NCBI GenBank assembly: GCA_024707205.1
Contig: JANQAD010000001.1
Location: forward strand, 1,453,979-1,517,978
Length of the DNA: 64,000 bases
Origin: Demequina sp.
GTDB taxonomy: Bacteria; Actinomycetota; Actinomycetes; Actinomycetales; Demequinaceae
Direction of reading: 5' to 3'
The stretch's first letter is position 1. The number at the start of each line of letters is the position of its first letter. The translations under genes were made by a program, and so were the position numbers. The notes beneath the pieces are model-generated. The model was not told the origin of the DNA. It ran no database searches and saw nothing but the letters and a program-made list of their open reading frames with translations. Shown piece by piece: positions 8,981 through 17,445 of the stretch.

Positions 8981-10279
8981 ATGTTCAGCGGTTTCATCAG
9001 TGCGTTCCGCACGCCGGACCTGCGCAAGAAGCTGCTGCTCACCCTTGGCATCATCGCGATCTACCGCCTCGGCGTCGCGATCCCCACGCCGGGCGTCAGC
9101 TACTCGAACGTCCAGTACTGCGCCAGCACCTCCGCTGGAAACTCCGCGCTCGACATCCTCAACCTCTTCGCCGGCGGGGCGCTGTTGCACCTGTCGATCT
9201 TCGCGCTCGGCATCATGCCGTACATCACCGCGTCGATCATCGTGCAGCTGCTGCGCGTGCTCATTCCGCGCTTCGAGACGCTGTACCGCGAGGGCCAGGA
9301 GGGTCAGGCGAAGCTGACCCAGTACACCCGCTACATCACGGTTGGCTTCGCGGCCCTGCAGTCCGCGGCCTACGTGACGATGGCGCGTAACGGCGTATTC
9401 TTCCCCGGCTGCGCGCAGCCCATCATCCCCGACGAGTCGTGGCAGACCATCACGGTCATGGTCCTCACGATGACCGCCGGCACCGTGTTTGTGATGTGGC
9501 TCGGCGAGCGCATCACTGAGCGCGGCGTCGGCAACGGCATGTCGCTGCTGATCTTCACGTCGATCGCCGCGGCCTTCCCGCAGAACATCTCCGCCATCTG
9601 GCACTCCTCGAACGGCCCCATGAACACGCTGCTCCTCGCGCTGCTGCTGTTCGTGGTCATCTCGGTTGTGGTGTTCGTGGAGCAGAGCCAGCGCCGCATC
9701 CCGGTGCAGTACGCCAAGCGCGTCGTCGGCCGCCGCACCCTTGGCGGTTCGTCCACCTACATCCCGTTGAAGATCAACATGGCTGGTGTTATCCCCGTGA
9801 TCTTCGCCTCGTCGCTGCTGACGCTGCCTCAGGTCATCTCGCAGTTCTCGGGGCAGGACCCCGCCGACTGGGTGGTGTGGATGAACAACAACATCGCCGA
9901 CCCCAAGTCGCCGTGGCACATGCTGCTGTACATCCTGCTGATCATCTTCTTCGCGTACTTCTACACGGCCATCACGTTCAACCCGGACCAGGTTGCCGAC
10001 GACATGAAGAAGTACGGCGGCTTCATTCCCGGCATTCGCCCCGGAAAGCCGACGGCCGACTTCCTCGAGTACGTGCTGTCCCGCATCACCGCGGCAGGCT
10101 CGCTCTACCTGGCCATCGTCGCGCTCGCGCCCATGCTCGCATTCGTCATGATGGGGGTGTCCACGAACATCCCGTTCGGCGGCACGTCGATCCTGATTCT
10201 CGTCGGCGTGGGTCTCGACACGGTCAAGCGCATTCAGTCGCAGCTTGAGCAGCGCCACTACGAAGGGTTCCTCAAGTAA
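8981..10279 (+). CDS. secY: Preprotein translocase subunit SecY
   Basis: SecY is the pore of the Sec channel, in complex with SecE and SecG, in the cytoplasmic membrane. The 432-residue protein has about ten hydrophobic segments and family landmarks: IYRLGVAIPTPGV (segment 1), FALGIMPYITASIIVQLL (segment 2), RRIPVQYAKRVVGRRTLGG (the cytosolic loop before segment 6) and NPDQVADDMKKYGGFIPGIRPGKP. A GGAGG ribosome-binding site precedes the ATG. Its stop overlaps the adk start (TAATG). Confidence 0.98.
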   Translation: MFSGFISAFRTPDLRKKLLLTLGIIAIYRLGVAIPTPGVSYSNVQYCASTSAGNSALDILNLFAGGALLHLSIFALGIMPYITASIIVQLLRVLIPRFETLYREGQEGQAKLTQYTRYITVGFAALQSAAYVTMARNGVFFPGCAQPIIPDESWQTITVMVLTMTAGTVFVMWLGERITERGVGNGMSLLIFTSIAAAFPQNISAIWHSSNGPMNTLLLALLLFVVISVVVFVEQSQRRIPVQYAKRVVGRRTLGGSSTYIPLKINMAGVIPVIFASSLLTLPQVISQFSGQDPADWVVWMNNNIADPKSPWHMLLYILLIIFFAYFYTAITFNPDQVADDMKKYGGFIPGIRPGKPTADFLEYVLSRITAAGSLYLAIVALAPMLAFVMMGVSTNIPFGGTSILILVGVGLDTVKRIQSQLEQRHYEGFLK

Positions 10280-10840
10280 TGCGGGCCATCCTTCTTGGCC
10301 CCCCCTGGAGCGGGCAAGGGCACTCAGGCGGCACGCCTCGCAGAGCGCTACGGCATCCCCGCGATCTCCACGGGAGACATCTTCCGCGCCAACGTCAAGG
10401 GCGGCACCGAGCTGGGTCAGGAGGCCCAGAAGTTCATGGACGCGGGCCAGCTGGTCCCGGACTCGGTGACGAACGCCATGGTGCGCGATCGCCTCGCTCA
10501 GCCCGACGCTGCGGCTGGCTTTCTGCTCGACGGTTACCCGCGCACTTCGGACCAGGCCGTTGAGCTCGACGCGATGCTCGCGGACCTTGGCACGCGGCTC
10601 GAGCGGGCAATCGAGCTCACCGCTGACTTCGACGTGGTGACCGAGCGCTTGTTGAAGCGCGCGGAGCTCGAGGGCCGTTCCGATGACACCGAAGACGTGA
10701 TCCGCACGCGGCTCGAGGTCTACGCGACGGCGACGGCCCCACTTACCGCGTACTACTCGGGCCGTGGCCTCCTCGTGCAGGTGGACGGCATCGGCGAGGT
10801 CGAAGACGTCACCGCGCGCATCATCGCCGCGCTGTCCTGA
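10279..10840 (+). CDS. adk: Adenylate kinase, apparent +1 frameshift
   Basis: Adk interconverts ATP + AMP and 2 ADP in the cytosol. The ATG overlaps the secY stop, but the first codons (MRAILLGPP) and the rest (GAGKGTQAARLAERYGIPAI) are in different frames. The C-run at 10299-10305 has seven Cs where six would restore the P-loop GPPGAGKGT. Corrected length is 186 residues, normal for the short-LID actinobacterial enzyme. Other landmarks are STGDIFR, LLDGYPRT and the short lid RAELEGRSDDTEDVIRTRL. As adk is essential, a homopolymer sequencing error is the likely cause. Confidence 0.94.
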
Positions 10841-11646
10841 TGGGCATCCAGTACAAGACTGAAGACCAGATGCGCACCATGGTGCGCGCCGGTCTCGTTG
10901 TTGAGGCCGCGCTCGCGGCCGCCCGCTCCGCGGCCGTCGTTGGCGCCACCACCGCCGATGTCGACGCCGCCGCCGCGCGCGTGATCGCCGAGCGCGGCGC
11001 CACCAGCAACTTCCTCGGGTACCACGGGTTCCCGGCGACCACCTGCGTCTCCGTCAATGACGAGGTGGTGCACGGCATCCCCGGCGATCGCGTCCTCGCC
11101 GACGGCGACGTAGTGTCGATCGACTGCGGCGCGATCATCGACGGATGGCACGGCGACAGCGCGATCACCGTGGTGCTCGGTGACGCCCCGGACCCCGCGG
11201 ACGTCGCGCTCAGCGACGCGACGCGGACGGCGCTGTGGGCGGGTATCGCGGCGCTTTCCACCGCGAAGCGGCTCAACGAGGTGGGCGCCGCCATCGAGGA
11301 CGTCGCCGACGCGGCCGGCCTGTACCCCATCGAGGGCTTCGTCGGCCACGGCATCGGCACGGAGATGCACCAGGAACCCGATGTCATGAACTACCGCGTC
11401 CGGGGACGTCTCGCCAAGGTGCAGCCGGGCATGTGCCTCGCGATCGAGCCGATGTTCATCCGTGGCACCGATCAATCGCTAACCCTGGCCGACGAGTGGA
11501 CCGTCGTCTCCGCGGACGGCTCGCGCGCCGCTCACTGGGAGCACTCCGTCGCGATTCACGAGGACGGCATCTGGGTGCTCACCGCGTCCGACGGCGGGGC
11601 GGAGGGCCTCAGCGCGTTCGGCGTGGTTCCGGTCCCGATCCCGTAG
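10840..11646 (+). CDS. map: Type I methionine aminopeptidase
   Basis: Removes N-terminal Met from nascent proteins using a two-metal centre. The 268-residue protein begins IQYKTEDQMRTMVRAGLVVE and contains the metal ligands in SIDCGAIIDGWHGDSAITV (two Asp) and GHGIGTEMHQEP (His), then AIEPMF (Glu) and the final Glu in HWEHSVAI. It is coupled to adk by TGATG. In many actinobacteria infA follows directly; here an accessory block intervenes. Confidence 0.97.
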   Translation: MGIQYKTEDQMRTMVRAGLVVEAALAAARSAAVVGATTADVDAAAARVIAERGATSNFLGYHGFPATTCVSVNDEVVHGIPGDRVLADGDVVSIDCGAIIDGWHGDSAITVVLGDAPDPADVALSDATRTALWAGIAALSTAKRLNEVGAAIEDVADAAGLYPIEGFVGHGIGTEMHQEPDVMNYRVRGRLAKVQPGMCLAIEPMFIRGTDQSLTLADEWTVVSADGSRAAHWEHSVAIHEDGIWVLTASDGGAEGLSAFGVVPVPIP

Positions 11647-11704
11647 CGGCGCTGCGCTGCGCGCCCACCCGCGCCCACCCGCACACCGGCCCCGCTTCAA
11701 CAGC

Positions 11705-11767
11705 CCTGACCACTCAGAGGCACTGTGACCTGGCCCAGGGGCGCCGAAGGCCCTCTGAGTGGTCAGG
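11705..11767 (+). terminator. 16-bp perfect inverted repeat downstream of map
   Basis: CCTGACCACTCAGAGG at 11705-11720 is matched by its exact reverse complement at 11752-11767, with a 31-nt spacer that itself contains complementary GC stretches. It lies in the 281-nt gap (11647-11927) after map, where no gene is seen. It probably ends or protects the map transcript, or marks the junction of the accessory block. No T-run follows. Confidence 0.5.
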
Positions 11768-11927
11768 AGTGTTGGAGGCGGCGCGATTCGGTCGATGTCG
11801 GATAGTTCACAGCCCCACCCTTGTTAACACGCCGGTTACCTGGGGTGGCGCCCCCCGCAATAACCCGGCCCTAGCGTCGGGCATGCAACGGGGCCTCAAC
11901 CCGAGGCCCGCGCGTTTGGGGGCCGAG

Positions 11928-12530
11928 ATGGCACGAGGATTCAACTACGCACCGGGAGCGAGCGCCGAGGTGCAAGAGGCGTCGATGTCCACGCTCGACA
12001 AGCAGCGCATCGGCGAGCTGGGCTCGAGCCGCAACGCGCTCGTCAGGGCCGCGATTGCCGCGCGAACGGACTGCCCGCTCGGGCTCATGGTCACGCTCGC
12101 CCATGACTACTCGGCGGAGGTGCGGGCGGCGATCGCCCGCAACGGCTCGGCGCAGCGGACCGTCATGGCGTACCTCAGCGCCGACCGTTCGGTGGAGGTC
12201 GTGACGGCGCTGCTGGAGAACCCCAGGCTTCCGGCAGAGATCCTCGAGGAGCTCGCGTTCCACAGAAAGTCGCAGATCCGCACGGTTGCGGCGGCGAGAC
12301 TGGATCGGGGGCTCGCGGAGCCCCAGGTGTCGACCGAGGACTCCCACACCCCTGAGCTCGCCGAGCACGTGATCCCCGTGCAGCAGCGCCTCACGGCGGA
12401 TGGCATGCCGATTCCCGAGTTCGAGCCGGTCAACGTGGTTGACATTGCCACGAGGACGCCGGTCCTGGCGACCCCGACAGCCGCCCCGACGCGCACGGCC
12501 CCGGTGCGAGGGTTCAAGCCCAAGGAGTGA
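11928..12530 (+). CDS. Hypothetical protein with leucine-rich-variant-like repeats
   Basis: Function not recognised. The 200-residue product has about three tandem helical repeats of the form ALVRAAIAARTDCPLGLMVT, EVRAAIARNGSAQRTVMAYL and EVVTALLENPRLPAEILEEL. This resembles LRV (leucine-rich variant) repeats and is followed by a disordered Pro/Thr-rich tail. The ATG at 11928 is my choice; an alternative ATG at 11883 would add 15 residues. The next gene encodes a shorter protein with the same repeat type, suggesting tandem duplication. No signal peptide is visible, so the protein is probably cytosolic and may mediate protein-protein contacts. Confidence 0.65.
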   Translation: MARGFNYAPGASAEVQEASMSTLDKQRIGELGSSRNALVRAAIAARTDCPLGLMVTLAHDYSAEVRAAIARNGSAQRTVMAYLSADRSVEVVTALLENPRLPAEILEELAFHRKSQIRTVAAARLDRGLAEPQVSTEDSHTPELAEHVIPVQQRLTADGMPIPEFEPVNVVDIATRTPVLATPTAAPTRTAPVRGFKPKE

Positions 12531-12587
12531 CTGATATTCGCGCGCGATTCCGGGGCATGCGAGCGCGATCTGTGGGACTATCAGAGG

Positions 12588-12920
12588 GTGGCGACTGAGT
12601 GGCTGGCTGAGGCGGGACGAGCCCCCGTCGATCTCGATTTCGGAGCCCTCGCGAGGGCCAAGGACCCGTCCGTTCCGGCAAGCGAGTTGCTGTCGCTCGC
12701 GGTGAGCCGCGACTCCTCCGTGCGCGCCGCGGTCGCGGCGCGGCCAGACTGCCCTGCTGGCGCGCTCATCTCGCTCGGTCACGATCACCGACCTGAGGTG
12801 CTGCTCGCGCTCATTTCCAACCCGCGCACCCCGTCGTCTGTGGTGCGCAACCTCGCGGATCACCGCGTGCAGCAGGTCGCCGACGCGGCAGAGCAGCGGC
12901 TTCGCAGTATCTACGCCTAG
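12588..12920 (+). CDS. Small hypothetical protein with leucine-rich-variant-like repeats
   Basis: A 110-residue protein with GTG start at 12588. The repeats SVRAAVAARPDCPAGALISL and EVLLALISNPRTPSSVVRNL closely match those of the upstream gene (same AARxDCPxG element), so the two are probably paralogs. No catalytic motif is visible and the function is unknown. Together they separate map from the SipW-type locus. Confidence 0.6.
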   Translation: MATEWLAEAGRAPVDLDFGALARAKDPSVPASELLSLAVSRDSSVRAAVAARPDCPAGALISLGHDHRPEVLLALISNPRTPSSVVRNLADHRVQQVADAAEQRLRSIYA

Positions 12921-12983
12921 CGGCCCACGGTGCCGCCTGAGCGCGGCTAGCACGAATCGTGCGTCTGGGGCAAATACCCGTTC

Positions 12984-12999
12984 TGTGAGTCGCATCACA
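12984..12999 (+). promoter_or_regulatory. CRP/GlxR-like palindrome upstream of the SipW locus
   Basis: TGTGAGTCGCATCACA matches the CRP-family consensus TGTGA-N6-TCACA perfectly. It lies about 150 nt upstream of the first secreted-protein gene in the 228-nt gap 12921-13148. A nearby GCACGA-A-TCGTGC repeat (12949-12961) is a second small palindrome. Control of the SipW locus by a cAMP-receptor-type regulator is an inference; the regulator is not in this window. Confidence 0.55.
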
Positions 13000-13148
13000 T
13001 TTCCGCGACCGGCGCGTAATCCGCTGTTAATGTCATCCCTGCGGACCTGCGCGACATGCGCACCGAAGCTGAGGGCTCGTACGAAATTGCGTTTGAGGGA
13101 ACGTCGTGCGAGTTGGCGGATTGAACCTAGAAACTGAGGACAACTCAC

Positions 13149-13730
13149 ATGAACAAGACAACTAAGGCTGCCGTGGCTACGGCCACCGGCATCGTACTTC
13201 TCCTGGGCGGCGCTGGCTCGCTCGCGTACTGGACCGATACGGCCAACACCGGCGGCTCCGCAACCACCATCAACGCGGGAACTCTGCAGCTCACGGCCGT
13301 TAACGTCGGCACGTGGACTAAGAGCTTCAACGGCGGTGCCTCGAGCACCGTCACGCCGGGCACCTTCCTGATGGTTCCGGGAGACACGCTCGTCTACACC
13401 CAGACCTTCAATGTCAACGCTCGAGGCCAGGACCTGATTTTCACGATCGCGCCGACCGACCCGACTCTGGGTGGCGCGCTCGGCACCTCCACGGCCGTGA
13501 CGAAGACCTTCTCGCCCCCCGTCTTTACGAGCTCTGACTCGTCCATCACCGGCACCGCCGGCAAGTACACGATCGCGACGGCTGCCAACGGGATCGGCAC
13601 CGGAACCATCACCGTGACGTGGACCATCGCGTGGCCGTTCGCCAACGCGCCCGCGACCGACAACGGGCTCAAGAGTGCGGCGCTCACGCTGACTACCGGC
13701 GCGGTCGTCCTGACTCAGGTCGCTTCCTAG
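13149..13730 (+). CDS. SipW-type signal peptide protein, TasA/camelysin-like
   Basis: The 193-residue exported protein has a SipW-type (alternate) signal: a short basic start, the hydrophobic core ATATGIVLLLGGAG, then SLAYWTDTANTGG, with cleavage likely near Ala26. The mature part is Thr/Ser/Gly-rich and predicted all-beta (GTLQLTAVNVGTWTKSF, GDTLVYTQTFNVNARGQDL), like fibre-forming TasA/camelysin relatives. First and best-spaced gene of a five-gene locus ending in the matching signal peptidase. Its role as a surface fibre subunit is inferred from family resemblance and context. The next gene starts 87 nt downstream. Confidence 0.8.
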   Translation: MNKTTKAAVATATGIVLLLGGAGSLAYWTDTANTGGSATTINAGTLQLTAVNVGTWTKSFNGGASSTVTPGTFLMVPGDTLVYTQTFNVNARGQDLIFTIAPTDPTLGGALGTSTAVTKTFSPPVFTSSDSSITGTAGKYTIATAANGIGTGTITVTWTIAWPFANAPATDNGLKSAALTLTTGAVVLTQVAS

Positions 13731-13817
13731 CATCGACGTGGTGTGGGGTCCGCCTCGGCGGGCCCCACACCCGCTAGTCATTTCCAGCTCGTACTGAGGC
13801 CAGAGGTGGAGTTTCCG

Positions 13818-14423
13818 ATGAAACCGGACGCATCGTCGTGCGGTGAGGGTAGCGGAACGGGGGAGGGGGCCGCGGCCCACCGCCGAAAGTTCCGTGCACC
13901 CCGCGCACGCTCGCTCTTGGCGACGTCCGGCGCGCTCGCTGGCGGGGTGTCACTAGCGGTGCTCGGCGCCGGCGTCAGTTTCGCCTACCTCAACTCGGCC
14001 GCCACGTCCGGACAGGCGACGACGGTTACGGCGGGCAGCTCGGGCCTGAACCTGCAATACGGCTCTGGCACGGCCGGGTCATCAGTGACGATCCCCGCAT
14101 CCGCCTTCCAGAACATGCTTCCGGGGGACGTCGTCGGCGTGCAGATCAACGTCATCAACGTTGGCCAGGTTCCCCAGACGATCGGCGCGGCAGTCAGCGC
14201 CACCAACGCTTGGGAGATCAGGATCGCCGCGGGCACGTGCCCGGCGACGGTGATTGCCGGCGCGGCACTGACCACCACGAGCGCTGGCGCAATTCCGCTC
14301 GCCCTGGGGGCCACCCAGTCCATTTGCGTGCAGGCGGCCCTGCCGTCGGGCGCAGCCTCAGGAAGCGAGAACACCGCCGTCACGTTCACTGTCAACTTCA
14401 CCGGAACGCAATCGCCAACGTGA
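13818..14423 (+). CDS. SipW-type signal peptide protein 2
   Basis: The 201-residue protein has a longer hydrophilic lead (about 35 residues with SGTGEGAAAHRRKFRAPRAR) before a hydrophobic core and the SipW-like site SFAYLNSAATSGQA. The mature beta-rich domain includes MLPGDVVGVQINVINVGQVP, a motif common in alternate-signal exported proteins. I chose the ATG at 13818 because AGGTGGA precedes it. The stop overlaps the GTG start of the next gene, so the genes are co-translated. Likely a minor or anchoring fibre component; the exact role is unknown. Confidence 0.75.
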   Translation: MKPDASSCGEGSGTGEGAAAHRRKFRAPRARSLLATSGALAGGVSLAVLGAGVSFAYLNSAATSGQATTVTAGSSGLNLQYGSGTAGSSVTIPASAFQNMLPGDVVGVQINVINVGQVPQTIGAAVSATNAWEIRIAAGTCPATVIAGAALTTTSAGAIPLALGATQSICVQAALPSGAASGSENTAVTFTVNFTGTQSPT

Positions 14424-15862
14424 GCATCCTCTCCAAGCTGAACCGCCGCGTCGCTGCCGTGGCGGCCGTTGGCGTGTTCGCCGCATTGGCGGGGGCGTCG
14501 GCCTCTTGGGGGTACTGGACCACGCAGGGAGCCGCGACTGTAACGGTGGACTCCGCGGACCTCACCATCACGACCGCGAACTTCTCCACCGTGAGCAAGA
14601 CATTCGGCAATCAGACGCTCGTTGGCACCGGCAGCGTGACGGTCACCAACTCCACTGTCAGCACGAGTGCGCAGAAGGGAGTGGTGACACTCAACTTCAG
14701 CGCCGCCGGCTCCACCGCCGCGCTGCGCGGCAACTTCAGCTTCGTCGTCTGGCTCTCGACTACGGCAAACCCCTGTACAGACGCGGCCACTGCAGGCACC
14801 GCCCTGGTGACGAGCAACTGGAACACGGGAGGTTCATACACGACGGGTACGGCCGGAGCATTCAGCGTCGGCGAGTCCCGAACGTACTGCGTGCGCACCA
14901 CGATCGCGAACCCGGCGACCGCGTGGCCCTCAACCGGGACTGTGACCATTACCCCGCGGGTAGCGGGGTCCATCGCGCTGGGGAACTACTCCGGCGCTGC
15001 GACGGCGCTCACCGCTACACAGACCACCCAGTACCTCTTCCCGGTGACGACTCCGAACACGGCGTCAACCGCGTGGTTCTACATCCACCGCGTATTCACC
15101 AACGCCGCGGCAACCAACTACTGCGCGGACCTCGAGGGCGGCGACGGGCCTAATGGGATCGGGTGGCCGTGCAAGACGGGCGGGACCACGAACCAGTCCT
15201 GGGGCTTTGAAGCAGTGAGCGGCAAGGCCGGTTACTACACGATCAGGTCCAACATCACGGCCGCAACGGTGCTGCAGCAGAACTCCACCGGTGTTCCCGT
15301 AACGTCCGCTTCCTTCGCGAGCGGACAGGTCAACCAGCAGTGGATGCTTCAACAGACCGCTACCAACTATGTGGGCGCCACGGCGACCCGCGCGTTCTAC
15401 CAGATCGTCAACGCGTCCACCGGTCAATGCCTCACCTACGCTGCCGTCAACGGCACCACCGCTGCGCTCAACCAGTTGCAGATGGCGAATTGCGATGGCA
15501 CCGCCTCGCAGCAGTTCCTCGTGGTACGGACAATGTTCTCAGCTGTGAATGGCGGCACGAATACCGTGTCGTGTGCCTATGCGAATCCGAATTTCACCGT
15601 GACGTTCAGCGCAGCCACGCCTGGCATGCGCTACGAGATGCGGCGCGGGACCACCGTGGTGAGTTCCTCGACCTTCGGCGCGGGGGGCACCGGCACCGTC
15701 GTGGTCTCGTTCGATGATGCCGCCGATGGGGCCTTTGACATCTACGAGGACAGTAACGCTACGGGAGATGCCGGGACCCTCGTTGCAAGCGGCACCATCA
15801 ATAAGGGCAACAGGGCCAGTTCCGGAACTAACGCCTGCACGGTCACCGGCCTGGGGCAATGA
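14420..15862 (+). CDS. SipW-type exported protein with ricin-type lectin domain
   Basis: The 480-residue protein begins (GTG 14420) with a SipW-type signal, RRVAAVAAVGVFAALAGASA then SWGYWTTQGAATV. Residues about 30-210 form a camelysin/TasA-like beta domain. Residues about 218-370 resemble a ricin-type beta-trefoil with QxW-like repeats (TNQSWGFE, VNQQWMLQ, SQQF) and paired cysteines (YCADLEGG, GQCLTYAA). The C-terminal part (GMRYEMRRGTTVVSSSTF) looks like another beta-sandwich. It could place a carbohydrate-binding head on the surface structure. It is coupled on both sides by 4-nt overlaps. Confidence 0.75.
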   Translation: MSILSKLNRRVAAVAAVGVFAALAGASASWGYWTTQGAATVTVDSADLTITTANFSTVSKTFGNQTLVGTGSVTVTNSTVSTSAQKGVVTLNFSAAGSTAALRGNFSFVVWLSTTANPCTDAATAGTALVTSNWNTGGSYTTGTAGAFSVGESRTYCVRTTIANPATAWPSTGTVTITPRVAGSIALGNYSGAATALTATQTTQYLFPVTTPNTASTAWFYIHRVFTNAAATNYCADLEGGDGPNGIGWPCKTGGTTNQSWGFEAVSGKAGYYTIRSNITAATVLQQNSTGVPVTSASFASGQVNQQWMLQQTATNYVGATATRAFYQIVNASTGQCLTYAAVNGTTAALNQLQMANCDGTASQQFLVVRTMFSAVNGGTNTVSCAYANPNFTVTFSAATPGMRYEMRRGTTVVSSSTFGAGGTGTVVVSFDDAADGAFDIYEDSNATGDAGTLVASGTINKGNRASSGTNACTVTGLGQ

Positions 15863-16749
15863 CCCAACTCGCCCGCACTGTCGCGAACGCTGCGGCGCTC
15901 GCGGCCTTGGCGGTGATCGTCGCGCTGCTAGCGATCGTGCTCGGCGCGCCGACCGCGTCTGCCGCCAACCCGCCCATCGCGATTTCCGACGACGGAGTCG
16001 CCTACGGCGACTCGTTCCCCGGCAATCTCTACGACGGCGTCCTCCTGATCCCCGGAGCGTCGGCCTCACGGGCGTTCTGGGTCATGAACACGGGCCCGAG
16101 CAGCGCGAACCTAGCGATCAAGCTCATCGGCGTGGAGTCCGCGAGCCCCGACTTCCTTGCAGCGATCACGATCACGGCGAGCGCGGGCAGCCACACGGGC
16201 AGCGCTCTGTTCTCGAGTGCGGGCGACTGCGTGTCTCTGATCCACGGCGTGCACTTGGCGCCCGGAGAGAGCGCCAAGGTCAGCACCACTCTCGCGATGT
16301 CGAACGTCTCAGGGACCACGGGTCAGGGCGCTCAAGCGGCGTTCAACCTGGGCGTCAACCTCACGAGCGACGATGTGCCCGCGCCCACCGGCTGCACGGC
16401 CAGCCCCAACCCCACCCCCAACCCCAGCCCGGCGCCAACGCCGGGTCCCACCTCCGGCGGGCCGGACTCTGGAGGAGGCGGGACGGTTGTCATTCCTGGC
16501 CTGCCAACGCAGCCGACAGACCCCGGGGCGACCCCAACTGCGACGCCTACGCCATCCGTGTCGCCCAGCCCCAGCGCCAGCCCCGAGCCCGGCGAGCCGA
16601 GCGAACCGGGCAGCGGCGACGTCCCCTGGAACACAAAGCGGCTATATCAGGAGTGGTTCGTGGCGGCTTGGGTGATCGAGTTCATGCTTGGTGGATACTT
16701 CGCGTGGAGGCATGCGCGCAGGCGAGAAGGCGAAGGGATCAGGTCATGA
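15859..16749 (+). CDS. Membrane-anchored surface protein with Pro-rich stalk
   Basis: The 296-residue protein has an N-terminal signal (ALAALAVIVALLAIVLGAPTASA), a beta-rich domain with two cysteines, a Pro/Ser/Thr/Gly stalk (NPTPNPSPAPTPGPTSG and SVSPSPSASPEPGEPSEP), and a C-terminal membrane segment EWFVAAWVIEFMLGGYFAW followed by RRREGEG. No LPXTG motif is seen, so anchoring is by the transmembrane helix. Gene order suggests it holds or caps the SipW-dependent fibre. It has a conventional, not SipW-type, signal. It overlaps the genes on both sides by 4 nt. Confidence 0.7.
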   Translation: MTQLARTVANAAALAALAVIVALLAIVLGAPTASAANPPIAISDDGVAYGDSFPGNLYDGVLLIPGASASRAFWVMNTGPSSANLAIKLIGVESASPDFLAAITITASAGSHTGSALFSSAGDCVSLIHGVHLAPGESAKVSTTLAMSNVSGTTGQGAQAAFNLGVNLTSDDVPAPTGCTASPNPTPNPSPAPTPGPTSGGPDSGGGGTVVIPGLPTQPTDPGATPTATPTPSVSPSPSASPEPGEPSEPGSGDVPWNTKRLYQEWFVAAWVIEFMLGGYFAWRHARRREGEGIRS

Positions 16750-17333
16750 GCGAAGAGGTGGCGCCGAAGAAGGGGGGCAGCATCTTCAAGGGCATTGCTC
16801 AGGGCATCAGCTGGGTGGTGCTGCTGTTCCTGATCGTCGTGGCGATGGCCGTCATCGTGGTGCCCGCGCTCACGCACTCAACGCCCTACACGATCCTGAC
16901 GAGCTCGATGGTCCCCACCTACCCGCCCGGCACGCTCGTCATCGTGCGGCCGGTGGCCGTCGACGACATCCACATCGGCACAGTCGTCACATATCAGCTT
17001 GAATCCGGCAAGCCTGAGGTCGTCACGCACCGCGTGGTCGCGATCAATCAGCCGAATGTCCCCGACGGCGAGGCCACCTTCATCACCAAGGGAGACGCCA
17101 ACGACGTCGCGGACGAGAACCCCGTTCAATACGTGCAGATTCGGGGCGCGGTCTGGTACTCGGTGCCGTACATCGGCTGGATCAACAATGTCGTGAACGG
17201 AGACATGCGCTCTGTGGCCATCCCCATCATCGCGGGCCTGCTGTTCATCTACGCCGGCTACCAATTCGTGAGCGGGCGCATCGAGCGCAGCCGAGAGCGG
17301 AAGGCCGCAAAGGCGACCGATACGGCCGACTAG
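16746..17333 (+). CDS. sipW: Signal peptidase I, SipW/ER type
   Basis: The 195-residue membrane peptidase has helices at about 22-42 and 168-185. The catalytic Ser54 lies in [11 protein letters not shown]. The usual bacterial Lys is replaced by His95 in EVVTHRVV, and Asp117 in TKGDANDV completes the pattern. This Ser-His form is the archaeal/eukaryotic Sec11-like class to which Bacillus SipW belongs. It is the last gene of the locus and the presumed processor of the three SipW-type substrates encoded upstream. The ATG at 16746 overlaps the preceding stop. Confidence 0.9.
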   Translation: MSEEVAPKKGGSIFKGIAQGISWVVLLFLIVVAMAVIVVPALTHSTPYTILTSSMVPTYPPGTLVIVRPVAVDDIHIGTVVTYQLESGKPEVVTHRVVAINQPNVPDGEATFITKGDANDVADENPVQYVQIRGAVWYSVPYIGWINNVVNGDMRSVAIPIIAGLLFIYAGYQFVSGRIERSRERKAAKATDTAD

Positions 17334-17359
17334 GCCCAGCGTCGGGCCCGACGGCGGGC

Positions 17360-17388
17360 TTGAGCCGTGCGGGAAAGTGCCGTATAGT
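17360..17388 (+). promoter_or_regulatory. Promoter of infA-rpmJ
   Basis: TTGAGC (17360-17365) and TATAGT (17383-17388) are separated by 17 nt, a near-consensus housekeeping promoter about 58 nt upstream of the infA start. A perfect 12-bp palindrome GTCGGGCCCGAC at 17341-17352 lies just before it and may end transcription from the SipW locus. Confidence 0.7.
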
Positions 17389-17445
17389 GGTCGGTCGGGC
17401 CATTTTCGTGTGCCCACATTCCCAACCAACAACGTTAGTGGAGTC

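Noticed and set aside
7838..10258. An 806-codon open frame on the minus strand opposite rpsE to secY
   Set aside because: It lies entirely antisense to well-recognised ribosomal genes and secY; long antisense frames are common at high GC and the translation is low-complexity and unlike any family.
11871..13880. A 669-codon minus-strand open frame opposite the LRV-like genes and first SipW substrate
   Set aside because: Antisense shadow rich in Arg/Gly; the plus-strand genes have signal peptides, repeats and sensible starts.
16395..16610. Tandem repeat in the Pro-rich stalk of the surface protein (also 25180-25330 and 35860-35890)
   Set aside because: Irregular Pro/Ser/Thr codon runs of extracellular linkers with no constant period.
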